Shown: piece by piece, positions 1-7,703 of the stretch
Numbering within the stretch: the first letter of the stretch is position 1
How the letters are laid out: each line of letters begins with the position of its first letter
Assembly: GCA_900317365.1 (NCBI GenBank)
Contig: ONGM01000152.1
Span: forward strand, 1-43,153
DNA length: 43,153 nucleotides
Source: an uncultured Planctomycetota bacterium
Lineage (GTDB): Bacteria; Planctomycetota; Planctomycetia; Pirellulales; Thermoguttaceae
Direction: 5' to 3'
Made by a program: the position numbers and the translations under genes
The notes under the pieces: model-generated
What the model was told of the DNA's origin: nothing
The model's input: the letters and a program-made list of their open reading frames with translations, nothing else
The model's database searches: none

Positions 1-967
1 CGCCCGCCTCAATGGCTTCCGATTCGTTAGCGAGCGCGAGATCGTCGCCAGCCTCGTCATTATTCTGAAGGGTCGCAGGTTCCGAATACTTTTTCGGTTG
101 GTATTCGTCAAGATCAACGCCTTCTTCTGAGAAAAGGACGACGCCGTTGGGATCAACAGAATCTTTGGTTCCCCAAACGAATCCCGGCGCAATGTGAGAA
201 ACGACGGCGACGTTTTCTTCTTCCGCAACGCTCGCCGCGGCGGCGTCAATAGAATCGTCAGACGAATCGTCAGAAGAATCGTCCGCAACCGGAGCCGTAT
301 CCGCGACAAGTTCAGAAGTCGCGTCTTCGTCGGCGACGACGTCTTCATTTTCCGTTTCAACGTCGAGAACGTTTTCTTCAACGACAACGTTTTCGTCAAC
401 GGCGATCAGATCGTCCGCTATATCGGTTACGGCGACAGACTCGTCGACGGAATCAATCGCTTCGATATTGTCCGCGACTTCAATTTCGTCAAAGGAGACG
501 CCGGAGGTTGCGGAAGCGGACCATTCTTCCTCGGAAGTCGATTCGACAGGCGCTTCGAACGTCTCGTCGATCGGCTCGGCAAAATCCAGGTCGTCGATAT
601 GGTCTTCAAAAGAAAGTTTAGCAAAATCGTTCTTCGTGAGGGAAGAATCGCTCGGGTCAAAAGTAACAAAATCGTCGTCGACGTCGGAAGAGTCAACGAT
701 CGTTACAAAAGTATTGGCCGGCAGCAGATCGTTAGGAGCGATCTCCACCTTGGAGGACGTTGACTTCTCGTCTCCTTTTGAGTCGTTTGATTCAAAGGAT
801 TCGGCGTACTTCCCTTCGTGCGTATCAACATATTGATAAGCGGAAGGACTGTTTTCAGGCGCTCTCGACTGCTCGTCGAGTTTTAAAATCACAACTAGAG
901 AGGCTACGCATAGAATCACCGTTATGAATAGAGCGGCGATCCACTTCTTGAAATTGATAGGCATCAT
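1..967 (-). CDS. acidic membrane-anchored protein, C-terminus beyond window
   Basis: A single reading frame stays open from an ATG-ATG pair at 967/964 to the window edge (about 322 residues seen). A GGAG ribosome site lies at 975-972, so either ATG would work. Residues about 8-28 form one hydrophobic helix (WIAALFITVILCVASLVVIL) after a short basic N-terminus, which suggests a single N-terminal membrane anchor with the rest exported. The remainder is very rich in Asp, Glu, Ser and Val, with runs such as DDSSDDSSDDS, and has no recognised domain in the visible part. Such a composition suggests a disordered acidic linker before a folded domain that may lie outside the window. The gene is divergent from the lipoprotein at 1504. 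Function unknown; that it is coding rests on the long uninterrupted frame, start context and strongly biased composition. Confidence 0.75.
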   Translation of the reverse strand, partial: MMPINFKKWIAALFITVILCVASLVVILKLDEQSRAPENSPSAYQYVDTHEGKYAESFESNDSKGDEKSTSSKVEIAPNDLLPANTFVTIVDSSDVDDDFVTFDPSDSSLTKNDFAKLSFEDHIDDLDFAEPIDETFEAPVESTSEEEWSASATSGVSFDEIEVADNIEAIDSVDESVAVTDIADDLIAVDENVVVEENVLDVETENEDVVADEDATSELVADTAPVADDSSDDSSDDSIDAAAASVAEEENVAVVSHIAPGFVWGTKDSVDPNGVVLFSEEGVDLDEYQPKKYSEPATLQNNDEAGDDLALANESEAIEAG

Positions 968-1503
968 GAAACTCCATTTTCAAACATGATCATGTGAACG
1001 CGAGTATACGCGTCGTAACGTTTAAACAAATAACGGAAAGATAGGAGTTCTGAGAAAAGTATAAAGAGCGCGAGAAAAACAAAGATAAAAAAAGACTGCC
1101 TATAAAATCAATTATAACGATTAAAACAACCTTTATCATTAAGGACTCTAGGCGCGCTTGACCCAGATCAACTCCTGAAATCGGTTCGCATAAGAACGAA
1201 GAATAAGGTTTGACCGATTAGACACAGAATCACAAATAACACAAGAGAACGCGTTATTCCAATTACGCCAATTTTCAACAATGATTTCTTATCTGAAAGG
1301 AGCGAACGGAATGAAAAAGGATAAATTAAAAACGTAATAGCGCCGTAAAATATAGTAGTCTACATTTTGCTGGCATACGTTGCCGACGTTCATATCGAGT
1401 CCCACTCGCTTTGACGCGCCGACGTTCAAGCGAAAGACGGCGTCGCGCTACGTCGCGTACGACGTCGTGCACATATAAAACTTAGTCGACGAACGGCGAT
1501 ACT
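968..1503. other. intergenic region between divergent genes
   Basis: About 535 bases, more AT-rich than the flanking genes, between two divergent genes. It presumably carries both promoters. Possible -10-like sequences occur (for example TATAAA near 1474 ahead of the lipoprotein), but no convincing paired -35/-10 box was found. No ORF with a ribosome site, tRNA or repeat was recognised. Confidence 0.4.
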
Positions 1504-1863
1504 ATGAAAAAACTCTTAGCGTTCTCGTTAATCGTTATACTTTCTTCCCCTATCCTCGTCGGTTGCAAGAGCGGTACTAGCTGTTTCACTCGCAACGGTT
1601 CGAGACTTCCGATTCTCGGCGGCGCGGCCGCTACTCCGATCGACGATTCCGCCGTCGCGGCGTCTTCCGCCGGCGGCGCGCGCGTTGTCAACGCTTATCC
1701 GACCAGCGAAGTCGTCATGATGAACGCCGCAAACGCCTACTCCGAATGCGCTCCATGCGCGCAAGCTCAATGCAATCCCTGCGATCCATGTACTCCGACT
1801 CGCGGCGGTACCGTTAGCGGATCCGGCTATCCAAGCGCGGCGAGCGCTTACGGCGGACTTTAA
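1504..1863 (+). CDS. small Cys-rich lipoprotein
   Basis: A 119-residue protein with a type II signal peptide: basic start (MKK), hydrophobic core and the lipobox LVGC with the acylated Cys at about residue 21. The mature part is Ala/Gly/Ser-rich and carries a cluster of cysteines near residues 78-94 with the repeated pattern CAPCAQ / CNPCDPC. That spacing would suit disulfide bonds or metal binding, but no known domain is seen. Expected location is a membrane surface facing the periplasm. A stem-loop terminator follows at once (1873-1912), so it is probably monocistronic. No strong Shine-Dalgarno sequence precedes the ATG. Short Cys-rich lipoproteins of this kind are common in planctomycetes; the function is unknown. 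Confidence 0.75.
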   Translation: MKKLLAFSLIVILSSPILVGCKSGTSCFTRNGSRLPILGGAAATPIDDSAVAASSAGGARVVNAYPTSEVVMMNAANAYSECAPCAQAQCNPCDPCTPTRGGTVSGSGYPSAASAYGGL

Positions 1864-1872
1864 TAACAAACA

Positions 1873-1912
1873 AGCGCGTCGGACTTTTCTTACGTCCGAG
1901 CGCGCTTTCGTT
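1873..1912 (+). terminator. terminator after lipoprotein gene
   Basis: AGCGCGTCGGAC pairs with GTCCGAGCGCGCT with one bulged base, and a T-rich stretch follows. Confidence 0.7.
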
Positions 1913-1913
1913 T

Positions 1914-1984
1914 AGGAGCCGACCTGAAATGGCGTTGCTTGGGGAAGGGCGCCGCTAGACAATAGCTCACGGTCGGCTCCTTTT
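1914..1984 (+). ncRNA. candidate structured RNA with three-way junction
   Basis: AGGAGCCGACC (1914-1924) pairs perfectly over 11 bp with GGTCGGCTCCT (1971-1981), followed by TTTTATT. The 46-base interior can form two further hairpins, GGCG (1931-1934) with CGCC (1950-1953) and GCTA (1954-1957) with TAGC (1963-1966), making a three-way junction ending in a terminator-like T-run. It lies just after another terminator, so it is either a separate small RNA or a second long terminator. It does not fit tRNA, 4.5S RNA or the hammerhead core. Confidence 0.4.
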
Positions 1985-2138
1985 ATTATTCGATGAGACG
2001 AGCGAACGACGTCGCCCGTCTTTTTTTATTTCCAGAACCGCAACGACGACGTTCGAACGACGAAACGTCCCGGCGCAAACTCCGTCTAGCGACTCCCCGC
2101 CTCGGCGTCGCTCGCCTCGCCTCGTCTAGCCTGCGCGA

Positions 2139-2672
2139 CTATTGCTTCTGAGCTTCGCGACGATTCTTCTCGTCCATCGCCTTGACGAAGAGCATTCTCA
2201 AATCGTTCAACGCCCCGTCCATCATGCGCGTTTCTTCTTCCGTTCGGTTCCCTTCCGTCTTGTCGAAGATCACCTGAATCATATCGATCAGATGACGCGC
2301 CTGATTCATCAGAAAGATCGACTTGCCGGAACGCGGGTCAGGAATGATTCCCATAGAATACATCGCCTGTTGCGCCAAGCTCGTCGTGATCAGCGTCAGC
2401 GTCGGCGCCGGAAGCGGAACGTCGTGCGCCGCGTAATCGAAGTCGTCCCCGCCTTCGCCGCGGTCGCGACCGTGCCCGCCGCAACAGCCGCCTTCGCCAT
2501 GTTCGGGACCGTGCCCGCCGCAACAGCCGCCTTCGCCATGTTCGGGACCGTGCCCGCCGCAGCAGCCGCCTTCGCCGTGATCGCCACCGTGCCCGCCGCA
2601 GCAGCCGCCTTCGCTATGATCATGTCCCTGTCCGCCGCAACAACATTCGTCTTTCTTTTCTTCTTCCGCCAT
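2139..2672 (-). CDS. DUF1844 protein with Cys/His tandem repeats
   Basis: The start at 2672 gives 177 residues and has a strong AGGAG six bases upstream. An ATG at 2759 would add 29 basic residues but has no ribosome site, so 2672 is preferred. Residues about 10-75 hold four near-identical 13-residue units of the form GGCCGGHGPEHGE, rich in paired Cys and His, a pattern expected to bind metal ions such as Zn, Ni or Cu. The C-terminal half (about 85-170, with FLMNQARHLIDMIQVI and MMDGALNDLRMLFVKAM) matches the helical DUF1844 domain, whose function is unknown. DUF1844 proteins are usually short and have no such insert, so the repeat block looks like a lineage addition. It is divergent from the folate gene at 2876. 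Confidence 0.85.
   Translation of the reverse strand: MAEEEKKDECCCGGQGHDHSEGGCCGGHGGDHGEGGCCGGHGPEHGEGGCCGGHGPEHGEGGCCGGHGRDRGEGGDDFDYAAHDVPLPAPTLTLITTSLAQQAMYSMGIIPDPRSGKSIFLMNQARHLIDMIQVIFDKTEGNRTEEETRMMDGALNDLRMLFVKAMDEKNRREAQKQ
2448..2645 (-). repeat. 39-bp coding tandem repeat in DUF1844 gene
   Basis: Four to five units of 39 bp encode the 13-residue Cys/His repeat. Neighbouring units are nearly identical at the DNA level (CCGCCTTCGCCATGTTCGGG recurs), which suggests recent duplication or copy-number change by slippage. Confidence 0.85.
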
Positions 2673-2837
2673 TACTTTCTCCTGTTTCCTTATTTGACTC
2701 TCGTCCATCGACTGAGCGAACGCTTTTTTACGCGCGTCCCTTCCTTTACGTCGTGGCATGATATAATCATACCAGTCTTGGATTCATTTCCAAGTGAAAA
2801 AATATTTTTCGTGCGCGAATGTTCTTTATAAAAGAAG

Positions 2838-2866
2838 TTGTTTTACCTATTTTAAATATATTATAC
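2838..2866 (+). promoter_or_regulatory. promoter of fthC
   Basis: TTGTTT (2838-2843), 17-base spacer, TTATAC (2861-2866). A start site 6-8 bases downstream would fall almost on the ATG at 2876, which fits the missing Shine-Dalgarno sequence and suggests a leaderless mRNA. Confidence 0.5.
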
Positions 2867-2875
2867 AAATTACAA

Positions 2876-3505
2876 ATGACGACTATTGCGGAAGACAAAC
2901 AGTCCCTTCGACGTGTCATGCGCGAACGTTTGCGCAACTTTCCCCTCGCCTCTCAACGCGCCGATATCGCTGCGAAAACGATTCAATCCCTGCGCAAGGT
3001 TCCGGAGTTTGCCCGCGCGACGACAATCGCCGCCTTTCTCGATTTTCAAAATGAAATTCCGATAAGCGACGTTTTTCATCTCCTCTACGCGCCTTCGCGA
3101 AGAGTCGCGGCGCCGCGCTGCGTCGGGGACGATATGCTCTTTTACGAAATCGCCGCGCCTCGCTCATTCGACCCTATTACCGGCGCGCCTATTCTGGAAA
3201 ACGTCGAACGAAACGCCTACGGTATCCTTGAGCCTATCCCCTCGCCTGAGACGTTCGTCGCGCCGAATGAATTCGATTTCATCATCGTCCCCGGTCTCGC
3301 CTTCGATCGCAACGGAGGTCGCCTCGGACGCGGTAAAGGATTTTACGATAAGTTCTTACAACAGATCGATCCACGCGCCGTTAGAGTCGCCCTAGCCTAC
3401 GATTTTCAAATCGTACCCTCAACCCCGATCGAGAACAACGATCAACTCGTCCGCTACCTCGTTACGCCAACTCAAATCGTTCGCACGAGCGCTCAACTTA
3501 CCTAA
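2876..3505 (+). CDS. fthC: 5-formyltetrahydrofolate cyclo-ligase
   Basis: The enzyme uses ATP to convert 5-formyl-THF to 5,10-methenyl-THF in cytoplasmic one-carbon metabolism (FTHFS cyclo-ligase, YgfA/MTHFS family). Seen here: the N-terminal helix with KQSLRRVMRERL, which contains the usual K..LR..R pattern; FIIVPGLAFDRNGGRLGRGKGFYDKFL, which is the family signature with the glycine-rich phosphate-binding stretch; and a final VALAYDFQIVPSTPIENNDQLV segment. The ATG at 2876 gives 209 residues, close to the family norm. An upstream in-frame ATG at 2819 would add a 19-residue hydrophobic extension not expected in this family and would begin upstream of the proposed -10 box. No ribosome site is visible, in keeping with leaderless translation. 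Confidence 0.9.
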   Translation: MTTIAEDKQSLRRVMRERLRNFPLASQRADIAAKTIQSLRKVPEFARATTIAAFLDFQNEIPISDVFHLLYAPSRRVAAPRCVGDDMLFYEIAAPRSFDPITGAPILENVERNAYGILEPIPSPETFVAPNEFDFIIVPGLAFDRNGGRLGRGKGFYDKFLQQIDPRAVRVALAYDFQIVPSTPIENNDQLVRYLVTPTQIVRTSAQLT

Positions 3506-3594
3506 CTTATTTAAAATATTTAATTAAACACTTTTAACCAAATAAACGTCGGCGCCGATCGCGACGATTCCTCAAAATTTTCGCGCCCTTTCTA

Positions 3595-3623
3595 TTGAAA
3601 TTCCCTAGGCGATCGAGTACAAT
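3595..3623 (+). promoter_or_regulatory. promoter of secreted helical protein gene
   Basis: TTGAAA (3595-3600), 17-base spacer, TACAAT (3618-3623), a close match to a housekeeping sigma-70 type promoter. It would give a 5' leader of about 125 bases before the ATG at 3756. Confidence 0.65.
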
Positions 3624-3755
3624 GCTCAGGGCGTTGTTCGCGCTTTTGGCGCGCGCTTTGCTACACAACGATCGTCGGCGTCGCGTCGACAGATTCACCT
3701 TCCCCGAGACGCAATTAAGCGCGGCTCATTCCTTCGATAACTAAGAAAGCGAATT

Positions 3756-5504
3756 ATGTTTAATCGTTATTCTCTTTGCCTATTCAGCGTCGCGGCGTCC
3801 CTAGCGCTCGGCGGCGTTAGCGCGTATTCCCAAGACGGCGCCAAGCCCGCCGAAAAACCGGCCGCCGATCTCTCGCTCGATTCGCTCATGGTGGAGCCCC
3901 CGAAGGCGCCTGAAAAGCTCAAAATCGATCCGAAGATCACCGAGATTCCCGAAAAAGCGTCCGTCGACGAACTCTTTGAATTCGTCGAATCGCTCCAAGA
4001 TCGACTTCCGCAACCGAAGTCCCAGGCGGATCTCGCGCAAATCGTCGACGTCTATTCGCAAACTTGTCTGAAAGTCGCCAATAAGATTCTCGAGAATAAA
4101 GACCTGACGGCGGAGCAACGCGATCGCGGCGTGCAATTAAAGGTCGTCGCGCTCACGACTCGCGCCCACGAAGATCCCGACGCCGCCGCCGAACTCGACA
4201 AATTCGTCGACGCCAATCTGAAAGCGGCTAAGACGGAAGACGAACTCATTAAGGCGTATCAGCTTAAATTGCAAGTCGTCGCGTCGAAAGACGAACCGCT
4301 CGATCAAATCAAAGCGCTCGCCGACGAAATGTACGCGCGCGAGCAAGAAGAGTTGCAAGTCTTCGCGATCGAAGTGAAAGCTCAAGCGTTCATTACGCAA
4401 TTCCAACGCGACGGCTCTTTCGACGACGAACTCGTCGCTTTCGTCGACAAAACGATCGCCGATAAAGCGCGCGCCGCCAAAGTCCGCGAAAAAGCCTACG
4501 AAATGAAGCTCGTCTCCGCCATTATCGCGTCGGAAATTGAACGTGAAAAAGCGGAAGCGGAACAAGACCCGAAAAAGTTTGAAAACGTCGAAAACCTCTT
4601 CGAACTTCTCACGAGCGCGCAATTCTCCCTCGATCTCAAGAAGATGGTCTATCAGTTGCGCGTCCAAATGCTGCTCGACCCGAACTCGACGGATAAAGAC
4701 GCCAAAGAGAAAATCGCCGCGACGATTGAAAAACTGCTCAATGAAGAAGACGCCGAACTGTACGCGCTCGGAGTCGCCGTCAAAGGTCAAACCCTTCTCG
4801 ACGCCGCGAAGGACGACCCCGAAGCCGTTAAAAATTTGAGAAAATACGCCGACGAAATCGTCGCTCTCTCAAAGGAACGAAAAGAACTCCGCACGCAAGC
4901 CGCCGGACTCCAAATTCAAACGTTCCGACTCGAAAAGAATCCGGAAGGTCTACTTGATTTCGTCAACGCTCAACTCGCGGACGAACCGGGCGACCTCGAA
5001 GAAAAACTCCTGCAAATCAAAGTCTCCGTCGCGGCGGAACTCGTCGAAAAAGACCCGGCGAACTTCGCGAAGTTCGAAGAGTTCCTTAATCAATCCCTCG
5101 ATAACGAAGCGCTCGCCGACGGCGTCTCACAAGTTTACCTCGCGCGTTTCGTCGGATCGGTCGAAGCGATCGCTCAAAATAAAGGGGACAAAAAAGCGTT
5201 CGACGCCGCTCTCGATCAATTCAAAAAGGATCTAGAAAAGACTCCGAAAGCGCTCATCGCTCTCATTATGCCGCAAACGCGCGAAGCGATCGACGCCATC
5301 GGCGCCAATAACAAGATCGACGATCTTTTCGGCGACGTCTTCACGCAAATTCTCGACTTCTGCAAAGTTTCCAGTAGCGACGCGCTCAACCAACTCGCGC
5401 AACAACTCGAAGCGATGCAAGCGCAAATTCTCAAAGCGCCGACCGCTGAAGAAGCCGACGAACCGAAAGCCGACGACGAGAAAAAAGCCGACGCTGAAAA
5501 ATAA
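3756..5504 (+). CDS. secreted all-helical repeat protein, unknown function
   Basis: A 582-residue protein with a signal peptide (LCLFSVAASLALGGVSAYSQ, probable cleavage near residue 25), then a Lys/Glu/Ala/Leu-rich sequence that is almost all helix-forming up to a charged Lys/Asp/Ala tail. No catalytic motif is recognised. The regular spacing of Leu/Ala and the recurring AAKDDPEAVK-like and EKNPEGLLDF-like segments suggest helical repeats, TPR- or HEAT-like, but this is inference from composition. It should sit in the periplasm. It has its own promoter (3595-3623) and a terminator (5542-5582), so it is probably monocistronic. Base use is C-rich on the coding strand, unlike plus-strand genes right of 18 kb; this follows replication strand rather than transfer. 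Confidence 0.8.
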   Translation: MFNRYSLCLFSVAASLALGGVSAYSQDGAKPAEKPAADLSLDSLMVEPPKAPEKLKIDPKITEIPEKASVDELFEFVESLQDRLPQPKSQADLAQIVDVYSQTCLKVANKILENKDLTAEQRDRGVQLKVVALTTRAHEDPDAAAELDKFVDANLKAAKTEDELIKAYQLKLQVVASKDEPLDQIKALADEMYAREQEELQVFAIEVKAQAFITQFQRDGSFDDELVAFVDKTIADKARAAKVREKAYEMKLVSAIIASEIEREKAEAEQDPKKFENVENLFELLTSAQFSLDLKKMVYQLRVQMLLDPNSTDKDAKEKIAATIEKLLNEEDAELYALGVAVKGQTLLDAAKDDPEAVKNLRKYADEIVALSKERKELRTQAAGLQIQTFRLEKNPEGLLDFVNAQLADEPGDLEEKLLQIKVSVAAELVEKDPANFAKFEEFLNQSLDNEALADGVSQVYLARFVGSVEAIAQNKGDKKAFDAALDQFKKDLEKTPKALIALIMPQTREAIDAIGANNKIDDLFGDVFTQILDFCKVSSSDALNQLAQQLEAMQAQILKAPTAEEADEPKADDEKKADAEK

Positions 5505-5541
5505 TTCCCCGATCCCCTAACCGACGACCGGAACGACCAAT

Positions 5542-5582
5542 AAAAAAACGCTCTTTGACCGCTTGGATCAAAGAGCGTTTTT
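5542..5582. terminator. bidirectional terminator
   Basis: ACGCTCTTTGA (5548-5558) pairs with TCAAAGAGCGT (5568-5578). An A-run before and a T-run after serve both the plus-strand secreted-protein gene and the convergent csrA. Confidence 0.85.
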
Positions 5583-5597
5583 CTTTTTTCGGAAAGA

Positions 5598-5792
5598 CTA
5601 GGCGACTTTCTTCATCTTGCGTTCCTTCTCGGATTCGCGCGATTCGTCGACGATCTCGCCTCGCAAAATAGTCGTTTCCTTGCCGGCGGTAACGCCAAGT
5701 CGAATCTTCGACCCCTTAATATCGACAACCGTGATATCAACGCCGTCGCCAATACGTAGACGCTCGCCAAGCTTTCGGGACACAACCAGCAT
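5598..5792 (-). CDS. csrA: carbon storage regulator CsrA
   Basis: CsrA is a small RNA-binding homodimer that binds GGA motifs in mRNA leaders and represses or stabilises messages for carbon metabolism, motility or surface functions. The 64-residue sequence carries the family features: MLVVSRKLGERLRIGD at the start, ITVVDIKGSKIRLGV in the middle, and the helix with RGEIVDE. In E. coli CsrA the RNA-contact residues are L4 and R44; L2-V3-V4 and R44 occupy equivalent positions here. A strong AAGGAG precedes the ATG. The gene is convergent with the preceding secreted-protein gene and shares its terminator. No FliW or flagellar gene is nearby, so its targets cannot be read from context. Confidence 0.95.
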   Translation of the reverse strand: MLVVSRKLGERLRIGDGVDITVVDIKGSKIRLGVTAGKETTILRGEIVDESRESEKERKMKKVA

Positions 5793-5872
5793 TTTAAAGA
5801 ACTCCTTTTCAAATCTAACGTCAACGATCCTGTCGACGCTTTATAACAAACGCGATCTTGCCGGCTCGCGCT

Positions 5873-6163
5873 TTATTCCAACGCCACGCGTCCGCTTAAA
5901 TTGACCGTCCTAGTGCGTTCCCCGGTCGGTCCGTAAAAGAAGACGCGATTTTTATCGTTTTCCCACACGGCGGTAAACTCCGTCGCGCGCGGTCCGCTAA
6001 CGCAAAACATGATTCCGCATAAAGCGCCGGCGCGGTAAATCGGCGCGCTCATCGTGGGAAATTCTCCGCAAATCAAATCGTTCTCCGAACATAACGACGC
6101 GAAGACAAATTCTTTCAAATCGGTCAAATTCGCAATCGAAGTCCGAGTCGCCGTTTCGGTCAT
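5873..6163 (-). CDS. small conserved-looking protein, unknown
   Basis: A 96-residue frame just upstream of csrA on the same strand. The sequence is balanced and looks like a folded cytoplasmic protein: an N-terminal helix (TSIANLTDLKEFVFASLCSEN), then beta-like stretches (GALCGIMFCVSGPRATEFTAVWENDKNRVFFYGPTGER). There is no signal peptide or membrane segment. Its ending, RTVNLSGRVALE, is close to 80 bases before the csrA start, so the two may be co-transcribed. The ribosome site (GAGAG) is weak. No family was recognised. Confidence 0.6.
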   Translation of the reverse strand: MTETATRTSIANLTDLKEFVFASLCSENDLICGEFPTMSAPIYRAGALCGIMFCVSGPRATEFTAVWENDKNRVFFYGPTGERTRTVNLSGRVALE

Positions 6164-6491
6164 AAACGCGCTCTCTTACAGTCGCGACGATTCGACGCCA
6201 CAACTTCGCTCCGCATGATAACGATCATTTGAACCCGCCGCTCGACTCGCGCGCGACGTTCGCAAACGTTTCATAGCGAATATATCGACTCCAAGACAAA
6301 CCAATCTTGCCGGAAAAACACGGTGAAATCCGACTGAAGTCAACCTGTCGCGCGCTTCTTTAATACAAACGATACAAACTAACCTGCCCGTCGATTCGCA
6401 CGCTCGTAACCCGACTCAACCAAAAGCGGCTTAACGCATAACGCGCCAAGCCGCCTAAATGATCGCCTATCGGCGCCAGCATAGCCGTCGC
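6164..6491. other. intergenic region, nothing recognised
   Basis: About 330 bases between the M24 peptidase stop and the start of the small gene, both on the minus strand. No terminator with a T-run, RNA gene or convincing ORF was seen. It probably holds the promoter for the small gene and csrA. Confidence 0.3.
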
Positions 6492-7613
6492 CTATTCGTC
6501 GTCCGGTAATCGACTCGATAAAACTTCGCAACCGGTCTCCGTTACCAAGACGTCGTCCTCGATTCGGATTCCTCCCCAACCGGGTAAGTAAATTCCCGGT
6601 TCGACGGTCAGAATCATATTCCGACGCAACTCCGCGCTCGCGCTCGGCGAAAACCCGCCGAAATCGTGAACGACTCGCCCTATTCCGTGCCCAAGCCCGT
6701 GCCCGAAATAGTCCCCGTAACCGGCGGCGCGTATCGCGTCTCGCGCTATGCGATCGATCGCGTCGCATCGAACGCCCGGCTTAATCGCCGCGATCGCCGC
6801 GTCGTGCGCCTCCAAAACGATGCGAAACACCTCGTCGAATTTGCGGCGGTACTCCGCCGAACCCGACGACCTACCCTTCTCCGTTAAGAATGATCGCGTC
6901 AGATCACCGACGTAGCCGTCTCGCTTCGCGCCCCAGTCGATTAAAACCATGTTCGCGTCCTTCAACGCGCCCCCGCGCGACGGTATCGCGTGCGGAAGCG
7001 CCGCCCGCGCGTCGTACGCTACGATCGACGGAAACGACACGTCGTCCCCGCCCGACTTGCGCATGAGATACTCAAGCTCGTCCCGAAGATCAACCTCCGT
7101 CGCCTCGCCTGTCGCCGACGCCTTCAGCGCGCGATACCCGTCGATCGAAATCTCAATCGCCTTCCGAATCGCCGCGACCTCGCCCTCGTCCTTGATCTCG
7201 CGCAGTCGCTCGACGTCCTTATCGCGCGCGATAAACTCGATCTCCGGAAACTCGCCGATCAACGAATTGTAAAACGCCACAGTCGCCGTCGACGCCTCAA
7301 AGCCCGCCTTCTTCGGAATCCGCGAAGAGTACGCCGTGTCCGTAATCGCCGCCCGAAGCAGCCCGAGCGTCGATTGCCCGCTGCTGCGTATCGCCGCCCC
7401 GACGTCCGGACACTCCTCTTTGATCTGCTCCTCAAAGCGCGTGTCGCTTAGTAGAATCGTTCCGGCGTCCCCTATCCATAGAAACGAATCGTCCCCGTTA
7501 AATCCCGTTAAATACGAAACGTTCACCGGGTCGACGATTAGATACCCGTCGAGTCCGTCTCGCTCCATAACGCGGCGTAAACCTTCGCGTCGCGCGCGCT
7601 CGCGATCTCCCAT
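6492..7613 (-). CDS. Xaa-Pro peptidase, M24 family
   Basis: A 373-residue cytoplasmic metallopeptidase of the M24B (aminopeptidase P / prolidase) family, which removes residues next to proline in peptides using two metal ions. Residues about 10-130 form the creatinase N-terminal domain (DGYLIVDPVNVSYLTGFNGDDS). The pita-bread catalytic domain follows. Metal ligands are visible: Asp226 in LIDWGA, Asp237 in GYVGDLTR, a His in HGLGHGIGR (305-313), Glu338 in TVEPGIY and Glu352 in GIRIEDDV. Length matches bacterial PepQ/PepP-like enzymes. AAGGAG precedes the ATG. It follows the microcompartment operon on the same strand but a terminator (7633-7676) separates them. Whether it is an aminopeptidase or a dipeptidase cannot be settled from sequence alone. 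Confidence 0.92.
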   Translation of the reverse strand: MGDRERARREGLRRVMERDGLDGYLIVDPVNVSYLTGFNGDDSFLWIGDAGTILLSDTRFEEQIKEECPDVGAAIRSSGQSTLGLLRAAITDTAYSSRIPKKAGFEASTATVAFYNSLIGEFPEIEFIARDKDVERLREIKDEGEVAAIRKAIEISIDGYRALKASATGEATEVDLRDELEYLMRKSGGDDVSFPSIVAYDARAALPHAIPSRGGALKDANMVLIDWGAKRDGYVGDLTRSFLTEKGRSSGSAEYRRKFDEVFRIVLEAHDAAIAAIKPGVRCDAIDRIARDAIRAAGYGDYFGHGLGHGIGRVVHDFGGFSPSASAELRRNMILTVEPGIYLPGWGGIRIEDDVLVTETGCEVLSSRLPDDE

Positions 7614-7632
7614 CGTGTTTCTCTCCTTTCAA

Positions 7633-7676
7633 AACAAAAAATGGAAACCAAGAGGCGCCCCTACCTGGTTTCCATT
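7633..7676 (-). terminator. terminator of the microcompartment operon
   Basis: On the minus strand AATGGAAACCA (from 7676) pairs with TGGTTTCCATT (to 7640) over 11 bp and runs into TTTTTT. It ends the operon after the aldolase gene. Confidence 0.85.
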
Positions 7677-7703
7677 CCTTGAACTTCGCAAATCAAATCG
7701 CGA

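Noticed and set aside
194..836. Long plus-strand open frames near the left edge
   Set aside because: They are antisense to the open minus-strand frame 967-1, which has a ribosome site, a membrane helix and consistent acidic composition; the plus-strand products are implausible.
1914..1984. tRNA-like ends GGAGCCG/CGGCTCC
   Set aside because: No T-arm GTTCRA motif, anticodon arm or cloverleaf; a tRNA is excluded.
2396..2623. Ala-rich frames across the 39-bp repeats
   Set aside because: Shadow frames of the DUF1844 repeat; their Ala/Pro/Arg-rich products follow from GC codons.
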